Assembly (NCBI GenBank): GCA_903632075.3
Contig: CAHIKZ030000129.1
Location: 1,442,501 to 1,506,500, forward strand
DNA length: 64,000 nucleotides
Origin: Acanthosepion pharaonis
Lineage: Eukaryota > Mollusca > Cephalopoda > Sepiida > Sepiidae
Reading direction: 5' to 3'
The position numbers and the translations under genes were made by a program. Numbering within the stretch: the first letter of the stretch is position 1; every line of letters starts with the position of its first letter. This document shows positions 21,426 to 32,980 of the stretch, piece by piece. The notes below the pieces were generated by a model that ran no database searches, had not been told where the DNA came from, and worked only from the letters and a program-made list of their open reading frames with translations.

Positions 21426-21659
21426 TTCCTCTCGTACACGTCAATGAATACAAATTAATAACAACTAATACTATTATTTTGGAGTGATTGTATGTAAGAC
21501 CGTAATTGTTACTTTGACTAAAGTATTATCTGACCAATAAGGTTGGCATAGTTAAGTAGTTGCTTTGTTTATATATGGTTTTTCTTCTTAAGGTGTCTTT
21601 TATTTACGTACTATGTTTAATTTTGTTTAAATATTTGATTTCATTCAAGATTCGGTATC

Positions 21660-21890
21660 TAGCCCCCCCCCCCACGAGGGTTGCATGTGGCACAAGGCCG
21701 AGTTTATCGTGGGTTTCCCGAGCCCGTAGGCTCGGCCAAAAAATACCCGTATAAACGAGATCGGGTCAGTCATTCTCCCCGAACGAGATTCTGCCCTTCG
21801 GCGGAGCCTCGTCCGGGTTCCTTTCTGCTCAGAGGCAGAAAGTTCGACCGTCAAGTCGAGAAGCTCGGCTTCATTCAAGATACTATAATG
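21660..21890 (-). repeat. Rep-B GC-rich dispersed repeat
   Basis: Shares, in order with 25.4 and 43.7 kb, GCATGTGGCACAAGGCC, CCGAGCCCGTAGGCTCGG, CCCGTATAAACGAG, CTCCCCGAACGAGA and GAGCCTCGTCCGGGTTCCT on the plus strand. Strand is set to minus because the 43-kb copy precedes a minus-strand primer-binding site. Confidence 0.75.
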
Positions 21891-22485
21891 TTTGTAATGC
21901 TCCAATATATCTTGTCGCGTTATATTTCCATTTAATTTTGAATTCTCCATCTTAACGTATCTTCATTGGCTAAAGCGCTATCAACAAATCCTCGTGTATT
22001 GTTTTCTTCCCTTTCCTTTTCCGATAATGAAGAGAAGGTAAAGTTTGGAATTACCCTCCCCCTTCTTTTTCTTTTTTCTTTTCTTTTCTTTTCCTTCTCT
22101 CTGTAGTAGCGTTTTTTTCTTATGCATTTCTTTTATTTCCTCTTTCTATTCCTTTTATTGATTTCTTATTCTCTTCGTTTATTTTTTTATTTTTTTTTTT
22201 ACTTTAATCTTTTTTCTTTCTTTTCCTGCTATGGAAATTTTTTAACATGTAACGAAGTGATGTTTCATAAGTTATATTTTTAAATAAAATCGTTTATTAC
22301 TATTAATGTTAATCACCTGATGAGATGTCAAAATTAGGCATCAAAACGAATATGCATTTTTGTCTTAGTACCTTGCATGTTCCCGTGTAACAGTTTATAA
22401 TTAATATCTATCTCCACTCTTGTATTGAGCTTGTTTTTAAATTAATGCTATGAACGTTTGAATTTATATTTTTCGTTCTTTTACA
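21891..22485. other. No recognised feature; CT-rich
   Basis: Pyrimidine-rich (22060-22240), AT-rich elsewhere. Confidence 0.5.
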
Positions 22486-22534
<49 letters not shown>

Positions 22535-22535
<1 letters not shown>

Positions 22536-22690
22536 TTTTTGAACAATAAAAAAATATTAAAAAATTAAAATCTTTAGACACACTGGGTTGTAGATTAATA
22601 TTCTTTCGTTTTTTCATTATTATTTCATTTAGATTCCTCAACTAGTTTCGACCAAAACGGCCATCATCGGGAGGAGAAATATTTCTTCTT
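22535..22690 (-). mobile_element. PLE 3' tail with hammerhead-like motif
   Basis: The minus strand matches the 3' end at 37.97-38.1 kb: CGATGATGGCCG, TCGAAACTAGTTGAGG, then TTAATCTACAACCCAGTGTG and a T/A-rich end. Core: CCGATGA (one change from CUGANGA), stem GGCC/GGTC, GAAAC (22649-22645). (TA)n and a poly(T) run flank it on the plus-strand left. Confidence 0.55.
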
Positions 22691-22691
22691 G

Positions 22692-23680
<989 letters not shown>

Positions 23681-23681
23681 C

Positions 23682-23687
<6 letters not shown>

Positions 23688-23755
<68 letters not shown>
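23688..23755. repeat. (CA)n(TA)n microsatellite
   Basis: CA run then TA run of about 68 bp in total. Confidence 0.95.
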
Positions 23756-23756
<1 letters not shown>

Positions 23757-23875
23757 GAACTTGGCTCTGCGATTCCTCAATACAAGCCGCTATCCATTAC
23801 TCCACCGTGCCTCCTATTCCAGTCGAATCCATTACATTCACTTACGTGCTAATACCCTTGGGAAAGGTATGAATC
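23756..23875 (-). mobile_element. Rep-D SINE pieces in inverted arrangement
   Basis: 23756-23815 is the tRNA-Arg-like unit on minus (GGAGTAATGGATAGCGGC, AAGTTCGAAT). 23816-23875 is the Rep-D tail on plus (CCATTACATTCACTTACGTG). Head-to-head truncated copies explain the order. Confidence 0.6.
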
Positions 23876-24171
23876 CTCTTCCTCTCCCTCCAGGTATGGG
23901 TAAAATAGCAGGACATACTGGGTTCTATAGCCTTGGATGGCAACTGGTCTAGAAGAAGGACAACTCTGAATTCAATAGCTGCGGAGTGTCGTTTGGGAAC
24001 CTTGTGGCATTCGGTGCACCAGGTCTCTGTATTGGTCCCTTCAAAAAGTGTGGATGGTCCTGCACGAGGCCTTCACCACTATAATCAAATCTCATGTGCC
24101 GGTGTCGGGCTGTCGGTTTCCTGAAACTGATCTGCTTGACCCTCATACGTCGAATCTCGACGGGAGAGTCG

Positions 24172-24172
<1 letters not shown>
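23876..24172 (+). repeat. Rep-E dispersed segment
   Basis: TTCTATAGCCTTGGATGGCA and CTCTGAATTCAATAGC match the reverse complement of 54270-54375. Family unknown. Confidence 0.55.
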
Positions 24173-24237
<65 letters not shown>

Positions 24238-24363
24238 AGCACACACATAAGCCATGCATGTATATATAGAGGAAAAACAGATGAATGCTATTAAAAGATA
24301 TGGGATTAATAGATATATAAATAAATATCTAAAGACAGATAGATATAAAACGGTAGATAAATA

Positions 24364-24410
<47 letters not shown>

Positions 24411-24749
24411 AGAGAGATAGATAGCTAGATGAATAAATATTTATCGATAGACATATATGGATAAAAAGATACATAAATCTCTATTGTTAGATAGATGGAG
24501 AGAGAGATTAAATAGACTGATAAACAGATAGCTAATACATAAATGTCTATCGATAGATACATAGATAGATAAATAGATATAGATAAACAGATAGGTATTA
24601 GATAAATATCTAACGATAGATAAATAAATAGCTAATAGATAGATATGTATCTATCCATAGATAGATATATAATAGATCGCTAACTGGAGAGAAATCTAAT
24701 GATAAGTGAAGAAAATATAGATTATGAATAATAGATAGATAATGTATAG

Positions 24750-24800
<51 letters not shown>
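24173..24800. repeat. TA arrays and GATA-type tetranucleotide repeats
   Basis: TA runs at 24173-24234, 24366-24408 and 24755-24797 surround degenerate GATA/TAGA repeats (24290-24740). Confidence 0.95.
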
Positions 24801-24802
24801 GC

Positions 24803-25020
24803 GCGTAAGTGAATACAACAAACCCAACGGTAATTTGAATTCGACTTTCCGATTAACCATTACGAACCATCATCCATTACAGCGCCTGCGCACCAAGCTT
24901 GCACCAACTGGTATTGCTAAGCGGTCACTCGTCTAGATACTGACCAGGATCGACTTTGCTTAACTTTGATGATCGTACGGGCACCGGTGTTTCAACGTGA
25001 TGTAACCGGAAGCCTTAAAG
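24803..25020 (-). mobile_element. 5S rRNA-tRNA composite SINE
   Basis: On the minus strand, about 25019-24897 aligns to almost the full length of 5S rRNA: CACGTTGAAACACCGG, AAAGTTAAGCAAAGTCG, GACGAGTGACCGCTTAGCAA and TACCAGTTGGTGCAAGCTT, including internal-promoter-like blocks. It is followed directly by a Rep-D unit (GCTGTAATGGATGATGG, GTCGAATTC, TTGTATTCACTTACGCGC) down to 24803. This is a two-part SINE, with a 5S-like head then a tRNA-like body. It is not a functional 5S gene (many substitutions). Confidence 0.7.
24897..25019 (-). rRNA. 5S rRNA-derived pseudogene segment
   Basis: Nearly full-length similarity to animal 5S rRNA inside the composite SINE, recognised from the GTTAAGCA and GAGTGACCGC blocks and the beginning near ACCGGT. 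Diverged and embedded in a repeat, so non-functional. Confidence 0.6.
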
Positions 25021-25400
25021 TGAGGGACACACAGATAGATTATGAACATTTTGAGAGAAACAGACATATAGATATGAATATATTGAAAAATCGATTTATA
25101 GATATGAAAAGACTTAAATATGAAAAAGCTTGGATATGTAGATCGATGGGTAAATGAACAGACTGAGATGGATAGAAAAATTAACAGAGATAGATAGATA
25201 GAAAGAGAGAGAGAGAGAGAGAGAGTTATTGAGTGGTTTCACAGTGGAGGCTTGTATTTGTACTAAGTCGGTCCTAAAATAGGTTCGACGTACAAAACGT
25301 TAGGAACTTGATATAATAGGTAATGACGCAGAAAAAATCTAGTTGTGGTCGCTGATACTTTAGTATTCCACTAGCGGTCGTCCGGCATCGACTGACTGAC
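25021..25400. other. GATA/GA repeats, otherwise unassigned
   Basis: GATA units and GA at 25188-25225. No gene recognised. Confidence 0.6.
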
Positions 25401-25409
25401 CGAACCCCT

Positions 25410-25700
25410 TAGCGACGGTATTTAGTCATCCCACCACGAGGGCACCATGTGGTACAAGGCCAGTTTAACGTGGGATCTCCGAGCCCGTGGGATCTCCGAG
25501 CCCGTGGGATCTCCGAGCCAAAATATGCCCTTTTTTAAAACCCGTATAAACGAGTTCAGGTTTGCCTTACCTCCCCGAAAGAGACCCCGCCCTTCGGCGT
25601 AGCCTCGTTCGGGTTCCTCCCCGCCCGAAGGCAGAGTTGAACCGGTCAGCCGGTCGTCCGACTTCAGACTGAACTCAGACTGCCCCACTGAGCGACTGCT
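25410..25700 (-). repeat. Rep-B GC-rich dispersed repeat
   Basis: Carries all Rep-B blocks, with an internal triplication of GGGATCTCCGAGCCCGT (25470-25520). Preceded by GGTATTTAGTCATCCCACCA, similar to the 43.7 and 43.9 kb copies. Confidence 0.75.
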
Positions 25701-25768
25701 CGTTACTCTTACTACTCCAACTTATTATAGGTGTGAGAGTCTATTAACTAAAGAATAGGTGTGTTCCA

Positions 25769-25770
<2 letters not shown>

Positions 25771-25821
<51 letters not shown>
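25771..25821. repeat. (GA)n microsatellite
   Basis: Pure GA run of about 50 bp. Confidence 0.95.
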
Positions 25822-25823
<2 letters not shown>

Positions 25824-26235
25824 ATTGAGATTGATTTTGTAACAATCGTTTATGGAACGAAAGAAGAATTTAAGCCACATTTTGTTTGGACTCATCATCC
25901 TTGATATTATCACTTCATTTCAGCCGATACTTTCTTCGCTCTTCTTGAGAACTTTTACTCATGCAGTAGAAAGAGTTTGCTTGTATGGATTGCTCCGAAT
26001 CTGAAGATACGAGCAGGCAACAGAAAAGAAAAAAAACAAACAAACAAAAAAAAAAAAAAAAAGAAAACAACTTTGCCTCAAAAAGGCGTGTCTTAAAAGG
26101 AGCCGGCGTGAAAGATAAAATGCATCGATTTTCTATTACATCTGTTGCTTGATTGTATTTATGCAATCAATTCATTTTTTCATTTAACCCTCCTCCACCA
26201 AATTCCTAGTAGTGACTTTTAAAAAAAATATCTTT
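25822..26235. other. No recognised feature
   Basis: AT-rich, with an A run near 26047-26062. Confidence 0.5.
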
Positions 26236-26473
26236 TTACAAATATATTTTTGCATTATTTCTGGTATTAAAACCTATTTTACGCTTTCATAGTCTTTTGA
26301 CCGTAGTTTGGGGATTAACTATTTGCCCATAGCTGGGACCCTGACAGGTGCTACAACCCCGGGTCAAGTTGGACCTGGGAACACCAGCTATTAAGAAGTG
26401 GTTTCATGCTCCTCAAAATCTCATGGTCAGAGGCCTTGCTGTTGGACGTAGTTTATTGTCATACCCAGGACGG
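26236..26473 (-). mobile_element. Rep-A copy, partial
   Basis: The plus strand reads TTTGCCCATAGCTGGGACCC, GGTGCTACAACCCCGGGTCA, GGCCTTGCTGTTGGACGTAG and CATACCCAGGACG, i.e. Rep-A in reverse orientation, lacking its 3' tail block. Confidence 0.8.
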
Positions 26474-26489
26474 TATATAATTAGGACGT

Positions 26490-26492
26490 GAA

Positions 26493-26548
<56 letters not shown>

Positions 26549-26754
26549 TTTATGTGCAGCAAATAGTGGAAAGCGCTCAATATCATTGATATATATATAT
26601 ATATATATTCAGTTGTATGGACATGAGACCTATGTGTTCTATGTGTATGACAGTGTCATCGAACAAGCGCAGGAAATAGATACAATTTAAAAAAAAAAAA
26701 CCAGTTTGTCTGATGATCATAAAAGCGTGAAACTCAGGATAACACCTCATATCC

Positions 26755-26808
<54 letters not shown>
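26490..26808. repeat. TA arrays
   Basis: TA runs at 26494-26544, 26588-26609 and 26757-26807 with unique spacers. Confidence 0.95.
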
Positions 26809-26810
<2 letters not shown>

Positions 26811-27392
26811 AGTTTCTGTATGCTTGAATAAAGTTGCCACATAAACCAGTGAAACAATATTGATGAAACATTGCATACATGTTAATCTAACATCCAGTTT
26901 ATTACGAGGCTCATTGTTTTTTTTTTTTATATAAATCTATCATGGTACCGTTGGGATCCCAGATTGAAGGCCACCGCCTGGTCTACGCGAAACTTTGTTT
27001 ATCAATGTTTAAGCAACAGTGATAATTGATCTCGCACACTTTTTAAAAATTAATATATGCTTGTTCAAACTTTTATAAAGCTTAAAATTCCAGACAGATA
27101 TGGATCTTTGCTCGATTTAAAAAAAATTAGGGGACAACATCTGAACGAATCGCAGGTTATTTTCTAAATAAAATCTTTATTTAACAGATTAATTCAGCAT
27201 AATCTTTCTTTGAATACGATATCCGTGGTGTGTTTATACTGTAAAAAAATTAATTCGTTTCAAATTTCGCCATGCGCATAATTAAATTCGCCAGGTTCGA
27301 ATTTATTAAATACAAACAAATTTGCTCGATCTATTCGGTCATTTAAACATAAAATAACATTTAACTATTAAAACTTCTATTTTGAAAGTTAC
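26809..27392. other. No recognised feature
   Basis: AT-rich unassigned DNA. Confidence 0.5.
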
Positions 27393-27394
<2 letters not shown>

Positions 27395-27456
<62 letters not shown>

Positions 27457-27784
27457 TGATAGGATGTAAAACGTTTATCAATCTAACATGTTTCACCTTT
27501 ATTAAAACTTCATAAGACAATGAGATATGGAGAAAAAAAGAAGAAAGAAATACTGGTACTTTTTTATTATTTTTATTTAGTGTTGTTTAACCAATGAAAA
27601 TCCAAACACACGAAAGTAAAAATACGAGAATTTCTTTCTTCTTTTTTCCTCCATATCTCATTGTCTTATGAAGCTTTAATAAAAGTGAAACATGTTAGAT
27701 TGATAACCGTTTCCTATCCTATCCTATATATATATATATATATATAGTACCTGCCGAAGTAGAAATTTTAATAGTTTTTGAATC

Positions 27785-27825
<41 letters not shown>
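27395..27825. repeat. Inverted repeat between TA arrays, PLE-tail-like
   Basis: 27470-27560 is the near-exact inverse of 27630-27715 (ATCAATCTAACATGTTTCAC, CTTCATAAGACAATGAGATA). TA arrays flank it at 27395-27453 and 27727-27745, and another lies at 27789-27825. The plus-strand right arm has CTTTAATAAAAG then TGAAAC, a possible decayed hammerhead stem and GAAA box. Confidence 0.7.
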
Positions 27826-27828
<3 letters not shown>

Positions 27829-28205
27829 CCTTCAAGCAAGGTGATAATGCCACTAAGAAGCGAGAGTATACTAAGAAGCAAGTATGAAAATGTGAGTTCA
27901 AATAAAGAGACGAAACCGGAAACACAATGCTAAATAGGAAACAAGGGATAAACCTCCACTCCTGTTCAAAAGATAAGTTGGTTGCTGTTAACTGGTTGAT
28001 AGGCAAACCTATCTATTCCTTCTTGGAGATTTATACAGTAGTCTGCCGGAACAGCTAAATCCAAAATCTTTGTAGAACGAAAAACGCCATGTATGTCCAA
28101 GACATTGTTCATATCCGTTTTGCTGCCATTTCTCCAACAGGTCAGTGATATTTTCGAACCTGTATGAATATTGATCCATATATACAATCTTTTGCCGTAA
28201 ACCAC
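27826..28205 (-). pseudogene. LINE remnants: L-alpha 3' UTR and a second RT tail
   Basis: 27826-27880 carries the L-alpha 3' UTR motif (TTCCTTCAAGCAAGGTGATA). A minus ORF at 28205-27966 reads STKILDLAVPADYCINLQEG, resembling the AVPAD block found in RT C-termini. Confidence 0.4.
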
Positions 28206-28596
28206 ATAGATTACCTGTATGATTGATTAAATAAGGTGTAACTAGAAAAGCCTTTATAAATTTTACGTGTTTCTGGTGAAGCTAAATAAATAGCGAAGCA
28301 TGTAAAATTTATAATGGCTTTTCTCACTTATTTCTTATTTTAACAAATTTAATCCAATTTAACCTTCAATTATTTAACTGTATCCTTAATCCCAAGTAAA
28401 TTGAGACATATTTTTAGAATGTTGCAATTTTATTTTCTGTCAGTGTACATATGCACTCAGCTTACGCACAGAACACAAACATACATTTTCAGTGCACAAA
28501 GCCAGAAATTAATTGAAGACTGGGGGGGGGGTGCAGTGATTCCTTGTCCAGACAACATTCACTATTCTACTTTATTGTTCTGATGAAATTTCCTCT
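28206..28596. other. No recognised feature
   Basis: AT-rich unassigned DNA. Confidence 0.5.
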
Positions 28597-28924
28597 ATGG
28601 TAACATGTTTCATGAATTTAAGCGCAGTACTAGATTGGCGGAAAGGTCTCATCATCTTATTGTTGAAACGGGTAGATGTAACCGTAAGTCCTATGCTAAC
28701 CGCTTATTTTCTCAAACTTTTCACTTGTGGAAATCTCTTCCGGCTTCTTGCTTTCCTATTCACTTTGATCTTCAAAAATCTAAATGCAATGTTAATAATT
28801 AAACTCTATCTTCTTAATTCTTGTTCTTTTATTGTTCTCTCTCTTTAATAGTGTTTTTTTTCTCATACTCAGTAACCCCTTGCATCTAGCGACCTTATTG
28901 CCTTAAAATGATTTTTAAAAAAAT
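28597..28924 (+). pseudogene. L-alpha LINE C-terminus and 3' UTR
   Basis: The plus frame from 28605 reads FHEFKRSTRLAERSHHLIVE, then FHLWKSLPASCFPIHFDLQK. The 3' UTR block CAGTAACCCCTTGCATC and an A-rich end at 28905-28924 follow. Confidence 0.65.
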
Positions 28925-30090
28925 CAGGTGGATGTCTGTAGTAAATACGTTCGAGGTGTACCATTTCTGAATAATCTATCATGAAACTGCGACATTGTGT
29001 TATCTGCCGTATCAGGTGTTTAGACCCAGCCTATCTCTCAAAATGACTACGTGTTACATTTTTGCCATGGGAATGGGGGAAATGGATATCGTTAAAGAAA
29101 TCTTGGAATGACAACTTGGAATGATAAATAAAGGTAAACATTGCTTGTTAGGTTTATCATCATCAAAACTGTTTCGATTTGAGGTCATGAAAGTTTTCTC
29201 ATCTTCAGTGACATTGTCTACTAATTGGACAATATTTTACCAGCTTTCTTTGTCCTCTATGAGCTTTCGGATTTGTTGGAGATCTTCCTTGATTGTAAAC
29301 TTCTCTAAAGGAAAAAGTGGGATCTTTCTGCTTTGTTCTTTAAATGTCTTGGTTCAGCGTTGTAACTATGGTGGGTCTTGGATGACTTCTGAAAATTTTG
29401 AAATCAGTCTTTTTAAAGTAAAACTCCATGGCTTTGTTAGCTGTGCATTCTGAAGCCATTCTGTTTGTTGACATTCGTATGTTTTTTTCGTGAGCTGTAT
29501 TACAGACAGATGGTCTAATCCTTTCAAACATCGATGTACAGGTGGATGTTTGTAGTACAAGTTATGTTCGAAGAATGTGTACCATTTCTGAATAACCTAT
29601 CATAAAAATACGACATTGTGTTATCTGCCGTATCAGGTGTTTAAACCCAGCCTATCTCTCAAAATGACTACGTGTTACATTTTTGGCATGGGAACGGGGG
29701 AAATGGATATCGTTAAAGAAATCTTGGAATGATAAATAAAGGTAAACATTGCCTGCAAGGTTTATCATCATCAAAACTGTTTCTATTTGAGGTCATGAAT
29801 TAACATGTTCTCTCTCATTTTCATTGACATTGTCTACTGATTCGACAATATTTTGCCAGTCTTCTCTGTCCTCTGTGAGTTTTTGGATTTGTTGGAGATC
29901 TTCCTTGATTGTAAACTTCTCTCATGGAAAAAGTAGAATCTTTCTGCCGTGTTCTTTGAATGTCTCGGTTCAGCGTTGTGACTACGGTGTGTCTTGGATG
30001 ACTTCTGAACTTTTTAGAAGTCAGTCTTTTTAAAACAAAACTCCATGACTTTGTTAGCTTGGCATTCTGGATCCATTTGCAAAATAATCC
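28925..30090. repeat. Diverged tandem duplication of about 600 bp
   Basis: 28925-29530 and 29539-30090 match throughout: GTTATCTGCCGTATCAGGTG, TCTCTCAAAATGACTACGTG, GAAATGGATATCGTTAAAGA, TTGTTGGAGATCTTCCTTGA and TTTCTGCTTTGTTCTTTAAA-type blocks. Minus-strand frames (KFTIKEDLQQIRKLIED) suggest former coding sequence that I do not recognise; both copies carry stops. Confidence 0.8.
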
Positions 30091-30519
30091 GAATAATGTC
30101 TTTCTCAGTATTCAACGTCTTAAATAAGTAGTTACTGCGTAGCAGCAACTGAAGCAGCCATTACCAACTCCGCCAACACTTTATACGTTCTTATACGCTC
30201 TTATTAAAAAAAAAGACTTATTTTCTGAAATTAGTAAGGGTTGAGCTAGGTAATTCTGATTTACACTTATATTGATAAAATTGAACTTAGTATGACATAA
30301 GGTCACAACTTTTGGACACACGGTGATGAATCGAATACCTTAATAACATGTGTTAACTGTTTCTCCACGGTATTAGGTAAAGACCACAATTATGTCGGGA
30401 GGCCGAGTAAAGATGAAACTTACCGCAGTCGCCATTACCTTCACGACAAAATCCACTTATTTACAGTGGGGTTCTTTGGATGGTACAACCAATTTTCTCC
30501 ATTACCTGAAGTTGTGGAA
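30091..30519. other. No recognised feature
   Basis: Unassigned spacer. Confidence 0.5.
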
Positions 30520-31150
30520 TTCTTTTTAATCGTTTCACCCCAATCAAGGCAATAAAGCTACTAAGACGCAAGAGTGTGAAAGAATAAGAAAAAGTAAAAA
30601 CATTATTAAGGAGCTGGAAAAGAAGAGGAATCATGAAGACAAAACATAACGATTGACATTGATCTTCAATAATTTAAATGCAATGTTGGCTGGAAATGAA
30701 ATTGTTAACAAAGAATTCATGTAAACTGTAAAATGATGAGACTTTGTCACCAATCTAGTATTGTGCTTAAATTCATGAAGTCTAAATACCAAAGAGGAAA
30801 GTTCATTAGAACAATTACCATGAAAGTATTTATAGAAAAGGCACAGCGAAGCTACATTACGGCATCGGGAAATTGATTGAAGCTGAGATGTCAGGTTATG
30901 ACCAATAACACTGCGGATTCTTGCTTAGATTTTATCAAGAATATCTAAATATATAGCAGGATCATCAGACAATATATGGCAGCAATATTCGAAGCATGTA
31001 CGAATGGTAGGCTTGTAAAAATGTAATATAGATTTTGGAGAGAAAAATTGTCTAGCATGACACAAGGAACTAACTTTCCTAGCAGCAGGCTTAGCAATTG
31101 ATTCAAAATAATCTTTCAGCTTCATGTTAACCCGAGAAGGCACAACGAGT
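30520..31150 (-). pseudogene. L-alpha LINE RT C-terminal region
   Basis: The minus ORF 31143-30925 reads SRVNMKLKDYFESIAKPAAR, KVSSLCHARQFFSPKSILHF and YKPTIRTCFEYCCHILSDDP, then YLDILDKI: the thumb-like region after RT. Degenerate continuation gives FHGNCSNELSSLV and the 3' UTR at 30525-30590 (plus: TCGTTTCACCCCAATCAAGG). This is the longest L-alpha fragment in the window. Confidence 0.75.
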
Positions 31151-31944
31151 CATTCTTTTGGAGGTTAGCATCAGCCATGATGATGGAAGGCAGAAAGGGG
31201 TCTCTCTGATGATTAATAGAGAGCAGTTTTGTTTTGGGGGTATTTTAATTAATAAGCCATTCCAGAGTTTAGAAAACTTTTGAAATCAGCTGCCAATTAG
31301 CATTAATTCATATTAGCTATATTGATGAACATTTCAGGGTTTTCCTCTTTTAATTTTCTCTTGTATCACGATATTTAATGAATAAATAATCTCAGTGCCG
31401 GTCCCAAGACTACAAAATATCCGGGGAAATTCTATATTGCATTGTTAAATATTTTAGCATGACAACTTTAACGAAATATTGCAATAACAATCATAAATAT
31501 GAATGCAGGGCAATATTTAAAGAGGGAAAAGTGTAAAGATTTAAAATTGACAAGGTGTTTCATTTCACTGAAGAAGATGTTAAACATATGAGAGCATTAT
31601 CACCTCCACTATCTTTCTCTCTTTTTCTCACTGAAACCAAACAGCACCTCTAATATGTTTTTTCTTGTGATCAAAATGGAATAGTCTATTATTTATGAGG
31701 TATGGAAGGACGTAACGTACGTTCTAAGGAAAAAGAATTATATAATAGTTTCATGGAAGATTTGATGATATTTATAAAACTCAAAGCCGGTACATTTAAC
31801 GGTGAAGTGATTATTATTATTATTGTTATTATTATTATTAATGCTCTATCTCATGATATTGAGCACCGTAATCGCAACTAAAGCTTTCCTTAAATACGTT
31901 ATCTTCCAAAATTACACTGGTCAACTGATTTTTGCTTAAATAGT

Positions 31945-31945
<1 letters not shown>
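31151..31945. other. No recognised feature
   Basis: AT-rich, with ATT repeats at 31813-31840. ATGATATTGAGCACCG (31853-31868) resembles PLE tail sequence near 4.56 kb. Confidence 0.4.
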
Positions 31946-31991
<46 letters not shown>

Positions 31992-32100
31992 ATAAACAAA
32001 GAAAAAGTGCTCAGATATTACTGCCTTTCCGCTACTTGAAGTATCATGTGGGCACCTTGTCAGGCGGCTGTCTCACAATCTTCAGGCGAATATATATATA
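31946..32100. repeat. TA arrays around a PLE-tail-like segment
   Basis: TA at 31946-31987 and 32088-32106. The minus strand between them reads CCTGAAGATTGTGAGACAGC, a partial hammerhead-like core without a clear GAAA. Confidence 0.5.
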
Positions 32101-32109
32101 TATATACTT

Positions 32110-32263
32110 AAACCTAGAGAGCTAGACAAACCTACCAATGTTTCACCTAAGCGGATCGTCAGGGAAGGATGGCTAAAAAGGTAAAGAGAGAACGGAATAT
32201 ATAGTCAATAAACAAAAAAAGGGTGTTTATTGACTATATATTCCGTTCTAGCTCTCTAGGTTT
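32110..32263 (-). mobile_element. PLE tail in a split palindrome
   Basis: 32225-32263 is a 39-nt arm. Its first 24 nt pair perfectly with 32190-32213 and its last 15 nt pair perfectly with 32110-32124; 65 nt (32125-32189) intervene in the left arm only. On the minus strand those 65 nt hold CTGACGA (32162-32156), TCC-GCTTA-GGT, GAAAC (32144-32140) and GTC (32127-32125), a hammerhead-like order. Confidence 0.6.
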
Positions 32264-32535
32264 AACTAGGTCTGTTCTACTCATTGTAGTGAGCACTTTA
32301 TTTAGTTATTTTGCGTACTCGCATCGGGTTTTTTTTTTTCTTGGACTTGCATGCTAAACGATTATTTTCGGTTAACGTACATGTTCTTGGTTCTTTCTTT
32401 TTTATATACCTTTTTTTCCCTTCGGTATTGGCTTGTTTATTTGCAAATCAAGACACCAAAGGTTTTCCGAGCGAGTATAGTTTCTTATACTTATAAGATT
32501 TCTATTAACAATAATAATAATAAGCCAACCGCCCA
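32264..32535. other. No recognised feature
   Basis: AT-rich unassigned DNA. Confidence 0.5.
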
Positions 32536-32939
32536 GATATTGTTATTAAAGACCACAAACAAAAACGGCGCCTCCTTGTTGATATGGCAGTTCCTGCTGA
32601 CTGCAATGTATCTTTGAAGATATTCAAAAAGTTGTCAAAATACAAGGAAATCTCGAAAATGTGGGATATGGGAACATCAACAATCCCTGTTGTAGTTGGA
32701 GCCCTAAGACTGGTTGGAAAAGATTGCAGTAGACTAATTGAAGGGATCCCTGGAAGTCCATGCCTCAAGGAGATACAAAAAACTGTTCTGACAAGTACAG
32801 CCCACACTTTACGAAGGGCTTTATCTTTGTAATTTTTTTTTTCAGTGATGCCATTTCTAACCTAAGTTCCTTGGCGGGACCCGGAAAGAAATGTTTAAAC
32901 GCCAGAAATCAAAGAAAATAAAAATAATAATGATGATAG

Positions 32940-32940
<1 letters not shown>
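32536..32940 (+). pseudogene. L-beta LINE C-terminus and 3' end
   Basis: The plus frame from 32584 reads LAVPADCNVSLKIFKKLSKY, KMWDMGTSTIPVVVGALRLV, and CLKEIQKTVLTSTAHTLRRA then LSL and a stop, an intact C-terminal end. The 3' UTR (GGCGGGACCCGGAAAGAAAT) and AAT-rich tail match 12.6 kb. A frameshift near 32584 cuts off the upstream part (LLKTTNKNGASLL frame). Confidence 0.7.

Positions 32941-32978
<38 letters not shown>
32936..32978. repeat. (GATA)n(GA)n microsatellite
   Basis: GATA units leading into GA, directly after the L-beta tail. Confidence 0.9.

Positions 32979-32980
<2 letters not shown>

Noticed and set aside
24897..25019. Functional 5S rRNA gene
   Set aside because: Many substitutions and direct fusion to a SINE body seen at a second locus.
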